This document shows, piece by piece, positions 1 through 5,043 of a DNA stretch of 5,043 nucleotides. The notes beneath the pieces are model-generated. The model was given only the letters and a program-made list of their open reading frames with translations. It ran no database searches and was not told the origin of the DNA. A program made the translations under genes and the position numbers. The number at the start of each line of letters is the position of its first letter. Within the stretch, counting starts at the first letter, position 1. Origin of the DNA: Clostridiales bacterium (GTDB lineage: Bacteria; Bacillota; Clostridia; Lachnospirales; WQUN01). The stretch covers positions 1-5,043 of the forward strand of contig JAISRJ010000251.1 of assembly GCA_031273705.1 (NCBI GenBank). Reading direction: 5' to 3'.

Positions 1-1231
1 CATCTATGTCCGACTTAAATCGAAGATACTTGTAAAATGGAGTAAACGGAATATTCAGCTCTGTTAAGAAACGCCTGTTTTGTTTAGACTCAAGCGACAG
101 TACCGGCTCAATCTCCCTATTTTGGCGCAATAAACGAATTTGAGTCTGCCTCGCCGCCTTTTCTTCGTTTAGAATATTCAGCTTATTTTTGGCGACACCG
201 ATTTTCTGATGAATGGCGCCTGTTAAGGCCGACAGAACATCATCTTCAAACGCGAATAAATTCAATGGCTCGTCGTTACAGTTTTCATTCATAACCGCTA
301 ACTGAATTTTCTCCATTATCCCCGGATGAATAAACAGATATTTATTTTCTTCAGACCACTTTTCTAACGCGTGAATTAATTCAGCTTTTCGATCTTTAAC
401 CAGAATTTCGGTTTCAGCCACCTGCACATTAAGTTTATAAAGCAGATTATCAATAGCGGATAATTCTTCCTTACACTTCTCGTACTCCGGTTCCAGATGC
501 GCAAGATTGTCTAAAGTCATCAGACCATTTTGCAGTGCCTCGGAATGCCGCTTCAGCACTTCTATCATTTGTAACGAATCAAAAGAATCTACACGCTCAT
601 TTGCGGATTCCTCGGATTTAAGAAGACGGTGTTCCGAAAATCCAGCGTCTATAGACAGTTCGGCAAGTCTTTTCATACGTTCTTCAATCTTTACACGAAA
701 CATGTTTATATTCAAATCGCGTGTATTTATTCGCGTTTCCAATACACTCTGCTGTTTCTGCTTTGAATCTAAAGCGGTTGCCTTTTGCTCACGTTCGGCC
801 TCGCAGGCATTCACATCCAGCAATAACCTGTTAAGAAGAGCGCCGGATTCCGAATCCGCGTCGCGCCGGGTCCATAAATCATTTAACGCTGTATCGCACT
901 CAGAATACTCAGTGCTGTAGTTTTCCAGCATCATTCGATGTGTATGTTCCGCTTCGTCCAATTGCGTTTTCTCCGAGTCAAGGGCGCCCAGCTGCGCTTG
1001 TGTCTGCTCCAATATCCTTTGCGCGGCTATATAGGCTTTCAACTTATGGGTTAACGTCAATTTGTTATAATGATCGTAAGCGTCCAAAACAAACCTAACC
1101 GCGTCTCTTTGAGCGGATTTCTCCAAGGTGTTCATACTTGCGTGTGAATTCATTTTCTTTAGTCTTTTTCGTAGCCTTAAGTGACGTTTCGCTATATTTC
1201 GGCTACTGATTATCCATCTGTTAGCTTGCAA
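1..1231 (-). pseudogene. JetC-like (Wadjet, TIGR02680-family) SMC-type protein, ATPase N-lobe missing, 3' end outside window
   Basis: The frame is open from a TTG at 1229-1231 to the left edge, giving 410 residues. The TTG has a strong ribosome site, GGAGAGG (1238-1244), six bases upstream. The first ATG in frame is at 1151-1153 with no ribosome site. The protein is almost wholly charged helix and coiled coil. AYDHYNK (residues 51-57) and a late segment around IPFTPFYK (394-401), preceded by REIEP, resemble the coiled-coil part of TIGR02680/JetC, the SMC-like motor of Wadjet plasmid defence. Family members are well over 1,000 residues and begin with an 'NRW' strand, then a P-loop ATPase lobe, before this coil. 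Here NRW (residues 4-6) is followed after a short basic stretch (to about residue 27) directly by the coil, so the lobe with Walker A seems deleted in frame. The family call is from recalled motifs and is likely, not proven. Alternatives are a split gene or another SbcC-like ATPase. The jetD partner could lie further left. Confidence 0.68.
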
Positions 1232-1237
1232 TCCAAT

Positions 1238-1244
1238 CCTCTCC
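1238..1244 (-). promoter_or_regulatory. Ribosome binding site that fixes the TTG start of the JetC-like gene
   Basis: GGAGAGG on the minus strand lies six bases before TTG at 1229-1231. It is the only good Shine-Dalgarno match near the gene; the in-frame ATG codons at 1151-1153 and about 18 bases further in have none. This is why the TTG is chosen as the start. Confidence 0.6.
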
Positions 1245-1268
1245 GGTACAAACAACTATAATGTACTA

Positions 1269-1297
1269 AGAATATCATAACAAATCCCTCTATGCAA
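1269..1297 (-). promoter_or_regulatory. Candidate promoter for the JetC-like gene
   Basis: On the minus strand TTGCAT (1292-1297) lies 17 bases before TATTCT (1269-1274), a moderate match to a sigma-A promoter. It would start transcription about 30 bases upstream of the GGAGAGG ribosome site of the JetC-like gene. In complete Wadjet operons jetC normally follows jetA and jetB, so a private promoter here would suggest the gene has been cut off from its operon. Confidence 0.4.
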
Positions 1298-1313
1298 TTA
1301 TTTACCAATTACA

Positions 1314-1337
1314 AAATCCGCTAAGTCCGGCGGATTT
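1314..1337. repeat. Perfect 8-bp inverted repeat between divergent promoters
   Basis: AAATCCGC (1314-1321) and GCGGATTT (1330-1337) are exact reverse complements around an eight-base loop. The repeat lies between the candidate minus-strand promoter (1269-1297) and the tRNA promoter (1376-1404). It has no good T-tract on either side, so an operator or chance hairpin is more likely than a terminator. Confidence 0.4.
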
Positions 1338-1349
1338 CGGTGATTTTCA

Positions 1350-1379
1350 GCAAGCGAAAAATATTGGCAAAGCGCTTGC
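1350..1379. repeat. 7-bp inverted repeat reaching into the tRNA promoter
   Basis: GCAAGCG (1350-1356) pairs exactly with CGCTTGC (1373-1379) across a 16-base spacer. The right arm overlaps the -35 box of the tRNA promoter. The long spacer and short arms make chance quite possible. Confidence 0.25.
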
Positions 1380-1404
1380 AATCCCGTTAATCCTGTGGTA
1401 TAGT
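1376..1404 (+). promoter_or_regulatory. Promoter of the tRNA-Arg gene
   Basis: TTGCAA (1376-1381), a 17-base spacer and TATAGT (1399-1404) form a good housekeeping promoter. Its -10 box ends 13 bases before the first base of the tRNA. That spacing is short for a leader and typical of single tRNA genes in Firmicutes. Confidence 0.7.
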
Positions 1405-1417
1405 ATGTTGGTTTCGG

Positions 1418-1491
<74 letters not shown>

Positions 1492-1531
1492 GTAGAAAAA
1501 TAAGGCTTTCGGAAGTTACTCCGGAAGCCTT
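1492..1531. terminator. Bidirectional hairpin terminator, strongest for the minus-strand lysis genes
   Basis: AAGGCTTTCGGA (1502-1513) and TCCGGAAGCCTT (1520-1531) form a 12-bp stem with one G-T pair and a six-base loop. Read on the minus strand the stem is followed by ATTTTTC (complement of 1495-1501), a proper U-tract. It would therefore end transcripts coming from the endolysin gene. On the plus strand it also follows the tRNA by about ten bases, but its downstream T-run is poor. Confidence 0.75.
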
Positions 1532-1620
1532 GATTTGCACAATGGGTACTATTTGGGCACTATCTAGTATGTGCTCTATAACGCAAATCAATTGTTATGT
1601 TAGATTTTGATTGATTTTGC
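1530..1620. repeat. TTGATTTGC motif repeated three times near the presumed att site
   Basis: TTGATTTGC occurs at 1530-1538. Its exact reverse complement GCAAATCAA is at 1583-1591. A version with one extra T, TTGATTTTGC, is at 1611-1620. The last two also make an imperfect hairpin with one bulged base. Clusters of short direct and inverted repeats beside a tRNA 3' end are typical of integrase arm sites or excisionase sites. AT-richness makes partial chance matches possible. Confidence 0.35.
1543..1563 (+). repeat. Tandem 10-bp repeat with 11-bp period (possible integrase arm site)
   Basis: TGGGTACTAT (1543-1552) is followed at an 11-base period by TGGGCACTAT (1554-1563), differing at one base. 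The period is close to one DNA turn, so both copies would present on the same face. The repeat lies about 50 bases past the tRNA 3' end, inside the presumed prophage. A pair of arm-type integrase sites is a reasonable guess; no core site can be defined without the other prophage end. Confidence 0.4.
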
Positions 1621-1642
1621 TCTTTATAGAACAGGGCGTTAA

Positions 1643-2827
1643 TTATACAAGAATTTTTGATTTGACATGGTACCGATACAGCAGTGCTGCTACTTCTTCT
1701 CTTGTAGTTAAATCCTTGGGACGCAGACCGTCATTATACTCATTGTTCTTCGCCCATGCCCATGCTTCTTTCGCCCAATCGCTGGGAGCGTTCAGCAAGG
1801 CGGTATCATTTTTCTGTTCCGCCACTGTCTTTTCCACCTCTCTAATCATTTTTACAATATCAGCGCCATAGCCAGGGCTGGGCGCCCACAAACCGCTTAA
1901 AGCTTCAACGGTTTTTGCCTTCCCTGATAAACTTTGTAACTGTTTGGGGTCGGGGCTGTCCTTTTTCGGGTAATCAGAATGACCGGCGTATAACGCTAAA
2001 TGATCTGCCTGCGCTTGTATACCCTTTTCCCAAGTTGCAAATCGCATATGCGCCGATGGTTCATAATCGCCGCCCCCGGCGAGCGTTTTTATTCCGCATG
2101 TATTGCAATAACTTTCATTTATAACGCCGCCAAATCTGCCAAACCCTGTTTCTTTTGCGGATTGACAGTATGTGACCACGGGATTAACACCCGCTTTTAT
2201 ACTAATAATATTAAAATCTTTCGCGTGATTAACAAACCAGTCAGCAGCTTTTTTGTTCTTCGCCCACTGCGTCATTTGCTCCACGGAGCAAGTTGGCGCG
2301 CCTAAAATGGGATAGCCTATATCGGCGGCGTTACAATAATACTTTTCAACCAATTGTAAAAACTCTGTCCAGGTAATGCCCCACGTACCGGAACGTATTT
2401 CAGCGGGACAATTTTTTCCGCTCCAATCATAGTGCTGTCTTATCTTATTGACTGTCAGGTTATGCTTCTTTAATAAGTCCGCCGTCAACTGCGCAGTGTT
2501 ATCGCAAGCCTGCCGGAAAACAGACTTGTTATTATCGCAAATTTCAATACCGATACTTGTCTGATTACCCGCTGTATTCCCAGCGTGCCAGCACATTTGA
2601 TTATCTTCAAAGCTCTTCCATACTTCTTTGTCATCCACGGTATAATGCCAGCTTGTTTGTGCGCCGCCTGAACCATTATATTGATAATTCGCGTGCATTT
2701 GGGCAGTCGCGCCGGGTGAATAATTTCCGGTGTTATGTATTGTAATATAGTCAATTGATTTTAATGCTGAATTCGGATTGTTTTTCAATCCCTTCGGGCA
2801 TAGTTTTTTCTCAAGTTTATACGCCAT
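1643..2827 (-). CDS. Bifunctional phage endolysin: N-acetylmuramoyl-L-alanine amidase plus glucosaminidase, SLH-like tail
   Basis: This 394-residue protein is released at the end of the lytic cycle to cut peptidoglycan at two bonds. Residues about 20-160 are an Amidase_2/PGRP domain that hydrolyses the muramoyl-alanine amide. Visible zinc ligands are His31 (IHNTG), His132 (QHYDW) and Cys140 (KNCP), with WHAG at 80-83. Residues about 180-335 resemble a glucosaminidase (GH73-type) domain, with Glu226 in AKETGFG as the likely acid catalyst. Residues about 345-394, with WAKEAWAWAK and TTREEVAALLYR, resemble one S-layer-homology repeat and probably bind the cell wall. There is no signal peptide, so export needs the holin just upstream. 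The ATG at 2825-2827 has GGTGAG (2836-2841) eight bases before it, inside the holin end. The two genes overlap by 11 bases, which suggests translational coupling. The terminator at 1492-1531 follows. Confidence 0.92.
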   Translation of the reverse strand: MAYKLEKKLCPKGLKNNPNSALKSIDYITIHNTGNYSPGATAQMHANYQYNGSGGAQTSWHYTVDDKEVWKSFEDNQMCWHAGNTAGNQTSIGIEICDNNKSVFRQACDNTAQLTADLLKKHNLTVNKIRQHYDWSGKNCPAEIRSGTWGITWTEFLQLVEKYYCNAADIGYPILGAPTCSVEQMTQWAKNKKAADWFVNHAKDFNIISIKAGVNPVVTYCQSAKETGFGRFGGVINESYCNTCGIKTLAGGGDYEPSAHMRFATWEKGIQAQADHLALYAGHSDYPKKDSPDPKQLQSLSGKAKTVEALSGLWAPSPGYGADIVKMIREVEKTVAEQKNDTALLNAPSDWAKEAWAWAKNNEYNDGLRPKDLTTREEVAALLYRYHVKSKILV

Positions 2828-3227
2828 TTTGGATTCTCACCGCTTCCTCTACTCGGGCTTCAATTGCAGTGTTCAGGTCATTTTTCATATTGCTGTACGC
2901 TTCGGATATAAAACTTTTTGCGGCTGGTGTCAGCGTATTGAAAGCAGTTTGCTTCGCTTTCTCCAGCGCGATCTTTTGAGCTTCTTTGTCAAATGTGCCA
3001 TTTTTCTTTAGTTCATCTACATAGGTTTGGCTCGTCTGGGCGACCGCCGCCGAAACTGTACCCGTCAATTCCTCAAGATACAGCCGTGCTTTCTCGTTTT
3101 GAATTTGCGTGATTGTCTGCTCTGTCTTATTCTTTAGATATTGGATAACAAAACTTGTTATAACCGGAATAGTCGCCAGAATAAAGGCTTGTAACAGTCC
3201 AAACAGTAATTCTTGTATTTCTTTCAT
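2817..3227 (-). CDS. Phage holin, LLH family
   Basis: This 136-residue protein has a single hydrophobic segment near the N-terminus (about residues 8-30, LFGLLQAFILATIPVITSFV). A long charged, helical, alanine-rich tail follows, containing NEKARLYLEEL and TPAAKSFISEAY. This architecture matches the LLH-type (superfamily 6) phage holins, which form the membrane lesion that lets the endolysin out. The family call rests on layout and on the endolysin partner overlapping its end by 11 bases. The ATG at 3225-3227 has AGAAAGGA upstream at a rather long distance of 13 bases, so initiation may be weak, which would suit timed lysis. No convincing promoter lies in the 169 bases before the divergent antitoxin gene. 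Expression probably depends on read-through from the late operon. Confidence 0.82.
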   Translation of the reverse strand: MKEIQELLFGLLQAFILATIPVITSFVIQYLKNKTEQTITQIQNEKARLYLEELTGTVSAAVAQTSQTYVDELKKNGTFDKEAQKIALEKAKQTAFNTLTPAAKSFISEAYSNMKNDLNTAIEARVEEAVRIQNGV

Positions 3228-3282
3228 TCGTATTCATCTATCCTTTCTGTGAGTATGCCAGTTCATTAATTATTCTCGTGGA

Positions 3283-3299
3283 ATCAATCTCAAATTGAT
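3283..3299. repeat. 6-bp inverted repeat upstream of the cassette promoter (possible operator)
   Basis: ATCAAT (3283-3288) and ATTGAT (3294-3299) are exact reverse complements around five bases. They end 15 bases before the -35 box of the cassette promoter and sit in the gap shared with the holin gene. Type II antitoxins often bind such sites to repress their own operon. The antitoxin here has no obvious DNA-binding domain, so the role is a guess. Confidence 0.3.
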
Positions 3300-3314
3300 A
3301 ATCTTTTCACTAAA

Positions 3315-3342
3315 TTGACTTTTTGATGGTTTTGGATATAAT
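3315..3342 (+). promoter_or_regulatory. Near-consensus promoter of the antitoxin-toxin cassette
   Basis: TTGACT (3315-3320), a 16-base spacer and a perfect TATAAT (3337-3342) form the strongest promoter in the window. It points into the two-gene cassette and away from the holin. A strong housekeeping promoter with no link to the late genes fits a module expressed in the dormant prophage. Confidence 0.8.
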
Positions 3343-3396
3343 AGTAGTGACCATAAAATTGTTTTTCTAAATCGCCTTTTGGAAGGGGATGAACAA

Positions 3397-3858
3397 ATGT
3401 CGGGAAAATATAGCATATTTCAAATAGCTAATTGGTTTTTAGCTAAAGAGAACATGCCGCATAAAAAATTACAGAAATTGTGTTATTATGCGGTCGCTTG
3501 GGGTTACGCATTATTTGACGCTCCAATAACAGCGGAGCCAGTCTTTGAAGCATGGATACACGGTCCGGTTTCAGTTTCGTTGTATCAAAAGTATAGAGAT
3601 TATGCTCCTTGGGTAAACCTTACTCCGGATTTTGATTATAAAAATGTATTCGATGACGACACGGAAGATTTATTGGAGAGTGTATGGCTCACCTATGGTG
3701 AGGATTCTGGTAATTCTCTTGAGGTGCTCACACATAAAGAACTTCCCTGGATAAATGCTCGAACGGGGTTTAAACCTCTTGAATACTGTACAAATCCTAT
3801 TAATACGGATGACATGAAAAACTATTATCGCAGTATATATTCCGGTGGTGACTCTTAA
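3397..3858 (+). CDS. SocA-like/Panacea (DUF4065) antitoxin
   Basis: This 153-residue soluble protein shows the signature of the DUF4065 (SocA-like, Panacea) domain. KLQKLCYYAVAWG lies at residues 24-36, EAWIHGPVSVSLY at 51-63, and LTHKELPWINAR at 111-122. Proteins of this family are known antitoxins; in the PanA group the domain neutralises many unrelated toxins by direct contact, and SocA acts as a ClpXP adaptor for its toxin. The ATG at 3397 is chosen because AAGGGG (3383-3388) lies eight bases before it; an in-frame TTG at 3379 overlaps this region and lacks such a site. There is no extra N- or C-terminal DNA-binding domain, so this is a bare Panacea domain. Its partner starts immediately after the stop codon. 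The cassette is inserted, opposite in strand, among phage late genes. Confidence 0.88.
   Translation: MSGKYSIFQIANWFLAKENMPHKKLQKLCYYAVAWGYALFDAPITAEPVFEAWIHGPVSVSLYQKYRDYAPWVNLTPDFDYKNVFDDDTEDLLESVWLTYGEDSGNSLEVLTHKELPWINARTGFKPLEYCTNPINTDDMKNYYRSIYSGGDS
3844..3851 (+). promoter_or_regulatory. Ribosome binding site for the TTG start of the toxin candidate
   Basis: GGTGGTGA, within the last codons of the antitoxin gene, lies seven bases before TTG at 3859-3861. The antitoxin stop TAA (3856-3858) directly abuts that TTG. The arrangement points to translational coupling with a weak start codon, which would keep toxin output below antitoxin output. Confidence 0.55.
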
Positions 3859-4221
3859 TTGCCAAAGAAATTAGTAAATAGTCTGGAAAGAAATCACGAA
3901 AAAAGACGGGTCGAGGTTTTAACAACACAAAAACCTCGTCCTTTTATTGTCTCCTTCGAGTTAAAATTAGAACGTGGTTTTACCTTTTTCAATTTACAGC
4001 AGCAACATCTAAAGCAATTACAAAATTTCTTGGACAATGTATCAGTTATGGAGTTTGGTGAGGTAGAAAAAATATACAAATGCAAGTCTGATAAGAAAGA
4101 TACATACCGGTCACAGCAAATAATTCATTTTAAAGTTGCCGATTCTTTCAGGATTCATGGAATCATAATCGACGGAAGATTCGCTGTACTTCGGCTTGAC
4201 CCAAATCACCGCGTACATTAA
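3859..4221 (+). CDS. Unrecognised 120-residue protein, probable toxin partner of the Panacea antitoxin
   Basis: I do not recognise this family with confidence. Its place directly after a Panacea antitoxin, in one transcript, makes it the probable toxin; this is inference from context. It is small and basic (KKLVNSLERNHEKRR at the start). It has no membrane segment or signal peptide, so it should be cytosolic. Predicted layout is a basic tail, two strands (FIVSFELK 29-36, GFTFFNL 40-46), a helix (about 47-60), then strands ending in FRIHGIIIDGRFAVLRLDPNHRVH, which spans 97-120. The compact shape and the terminal His-containing LDPNHRVH loosely recall RelE/ParE-like toxins, where a C-terminal strand carries active residues, but I cannot show homology. 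TTG is the only plausible start; the first in-frame ATG is residue 64. The gene ends nine bases from the convergent end of the small membrane protein gene, with no terminator between them. Confidence 0.7.
   Translation: MPKKLVNSLERNHEKRRVEVLTTQKPRPFIVSFELKLERGFTFFNLQQQHLKQLQNFLDNVSVMEFGEVEKIYKCKSDKKDTYRSQQIIHFKVADSFRIHGIIIDGRFAVLRLDPNHRVH
3912..3938. terminator. Hairpin with flanking T-runs on both strands inside the toxin candidate gene
   Basis: CGAGGTTTT (3912-3920) and AAAACCTCG (3930-3938) are exact reverse complements around a nine-base loop. On the plus strand TCCTTTTATT follows. On the minus strand a bulged outer pairing is followed directly by TTTTTT (complement of 3899-3904). It could attenuate toxin transcription 50 bases into the gene, or stop antisense late transcription. 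It could also be chance, since it lies in coding sequence. Confidence 0.35.
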
Positions 4222-4230
4222 TACATAGTT

Positions 4231-4587
4231 TCATTCCTTCCTTTGCAATCCATCCAATTTACTTTCCTTGCCGGACTGTCTGGCCGGTAAATCGTGCATA
4301 CGCTTGATAAGCTCTGCGATAGTACCATTTCCGCCAAGTTCTTTGTATTGTTCATAAAGTGAATTAATAGTTTCTAAGATATATATGGGACAGTAATTAT
4401 GTTCATGCGCCGTTTCATACATTCTAATAATCTGCGCCCTCAATAACTCTTTTAGCCCGTTCTTTACGGCTCCATATTCTTTCTTGGTTTGTTTTACCTG
4501 ACTTTTCATGTGTATGATATACCCCAATAACAGGCTGGTTAATATTGTTAAAGCAATGTCAATTATGTATTCCTGGATATTCGGCAT
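4231..4587 (-). CDS. Small phage membrane protein of the tail/lysis region (holin-like, function unknown)
   Basis: This 118-residue protein has one N-terminal membrane segment (about residues 6-26, with IALTILTSLLLGYII). A cytosolic helical part follows, containing KNGLKELLRAQIIRMYETAHEHNYCPIYILETINSLYEQYKELGGNGTIAELIKRMHDLP, spanning about residues 43-102. This pattern recurs in small proteins next to holins in Clostridia and Bacilli prophages and is usually annotated as hypothetical or holin-like. The start is placed at ATG 4585-4587, which has AGGG nine bases upstream. An ATG three codons earlier (4594-4596) touches that AGGG directly and is unlikely. It follows the tail-fibre gene by 46 bases and would have preceded the holin before the cassette intervened. 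It may modulate holin timing, but this is not shown. Confidence 0.8.
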   Translation of the reverse strand: MPNIQEYIIDIALTILTSLLLGYIIHMKSQVKQTKKEYGAVKNGLKELLRAQIIRMYETAHEHNYCPIYILETINSLYEQYKELGGNGTIAELIKRMHDLPARQSGKESKLDGLQRKE

Positions 4588-4633
4588 TTGTATCATCCCT
4601 GTTCATAAGTTCGTATTTGCTGTGATTTTGCTG

Positions 4634-5043
4634 CTATGAGTTTGTTAAATAACACCCCGATACGCCTAATTCGGTTAATACTGTTATCATGGTGATTTTA
4701 ATTACAGGTACGAGGCCATTGATCTTATTCACAGCGAAATTTATAGTGGAACCACTAACATAGGCACTAATAAATGCGGTATCCGAATCCCAGTTAACAA
4801 GTGAAGTACGAATTATAGATAACGCGTCTATATCTGCTGCAACCGAAAATGGCAGCCCTTTAATGACCAAATTTCCCGTACCTGCAGTTGCTATCGAGGA
4901 CACGAAGAACCGACATCGTAAGTATACTAACTTTCCGATTTTCCAATAAGTTTGACTGCCCAAAAGAGAGAGTGTATATGAACCCGCAGTTGATGACCCT
5001 GCTAATACAGGTGTCCATGTGCCACTTACTCCCGCTATTGCAG
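4634..5043 (-). CDS. Phage tail fibre or baseplate protein, C-terminal domain (5' end outside window)
   Basis: The frame is open from the right edge to TAG at 4634-4636, giving the last 135 residues; the true start lies outside the window. The in-window part begins with GVSGTWTPVLAGSS, then YWKIGKLVYLRCRFF, then NLVIKGLPFSV. It is made of beta strands with glycine turns. This 'GTWTP...Y.KIG.LVY' pattern is the common C-terminal receptor-binding or head domain of tail fibres and phage appendage proteins in Gram-positive prophages. It probably contacts the host surface at the tail tip. It is the first in-window gene of the late minus-strand operon, followed after 46 bases by the small membrane protein. 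Confidence 0.8.
   Translation of the reverse strand, partial: AIAGVSGTWTPVLAGSSTAGSYTLSLLGSQTYWKIGKLVYLRCRFFVSSIATAGTGNLVIKGLPFSVAADIDALSIIRTSLVNWDSDTAFISAYVSGSTINFAVNKINGLVPVIKITMITVLTELGVSGCYLTNS

Noticed and set aside
507..920. Plus-strand open frame of 137 codons
   Set aside because: It is antisense to the open coiled-coil reading frame at 1-1231. Its serine-, cysteine- and phenylalanine-rich sequence is what a reversed coiled-coil gene gives, and it has no clear ribosome site.
1611..2305. Plus-strand open frames at 1611-1871, 1915-2124 and 2000-2305
   Set aside because: Most or all of each lies over the well-supported endolysin gene on the other strand; the products show no domain.
2485..2754. 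Minus-strand 89-codon frame inside the endolysin
   Set aside because: It is an out-of-frame shadow of the amidase domain, which has clear catalytic residues in the main frame.
2557..3011. Plus-strand frames at 2557-2745, 2755-2979 and 2778-3011
   Set aside because: They are antisense to the endolysin and holin genes, overlap each other and have no recognisable product.
3127..3237. Short minus-strand frame from the ATG at 3235-3237, overlapping the holin start
   Set aside because: About 36 codons, and only three bases separate AGGA from the ATG. It is out of frame with the holin and shows no phage-like feature.
3228..3300. Possible minus-strand promoter for the holin (TTGAGA with a weak AT-rich -10)
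   Set aside because: The spacing and -10 match are poor in AT-rich DNA, so it was not called.
3379..3396. TTG at 3379 as antitoxin start
   Set aside because: It would place the good AAGGGG site inside the gene; ATG at 3397 sits eight bases from that site.
3894..4085. Minus-strand 63-codon cysteine/lysine-rich frame
   Set aside because: It is a shadow of the toxin candidate, with no ribosome site and low-complexity content.
4588..4633. Search for a promoter or terminator between the tail-fibre and membrane-protein genes
   Set aside because: No hairpin with a T-run or paired promoter boxes was seen; the genes look co-transcribed.

Overview
The window looks like one end of a prophage in a low-to-moderate GC Firmicutes/Clostridia-type host. 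The signs are Shine-Dalgarno starts including TTG codons, an LLH-type holin, an endolysin with an S-layer-homology-like tail, and a tRNA-Arg that does not encode CCA. This assignment is inference from family content; no database was searched.

Left part (1-1231, minus strand): the in-window N-terminal 410 residues of a long coiled-coil protein. I read it as the SMC-like subunit of a Wadjet (JetABCD) plasmid-defence system, JetC/TIGR02680 family. The ATP-binding N-terminal lobe, with its Walker A loop, is absent from where it should be. The gene seems to start directly at its first few residues and then jump to the coiled coil, so it is probably an internally deleted remnant. It runs off the left edge.

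Middle-left (1232-1642): divergent promoters, two inverted repeats, an intact tRNA-Arg(ACG), a strong hairpin that would terminate minus-strand transcription arriving from the phage side, and short repeats. The repeats look like the arm-type sites found around a tyrosine-integrase attachment site. I infer that this is the host/prophage boundary.

Right part (1643-5043): prophage late genes on the minus strand, in the order tail-fibre C-terminus (partial), small membrane protein, LLH holin, bifunctional endolysin (amidase plus glucosaminidase). Between the small membrane protein and the holin sits a two-gene cassette on the opposite strand with its own near-consensus promoter. It holds a DUF4065/SocA-like (Panacea) antitoxin and an unrecognised 120-residue partner with a TTG start, probably its toxin. 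It looks like a lysogeny-expressed cargo module ('moron').

How the parts may work together: the late operon would build the tail tip and lyse the cell. The cassette would be expressed in the lysogen, for maintenance or anti-phage defence. Late transcription heading for the holin must cross the cassette in antisense. The best candidate for something new is the toxin partner, together with its intragenic hairpin.
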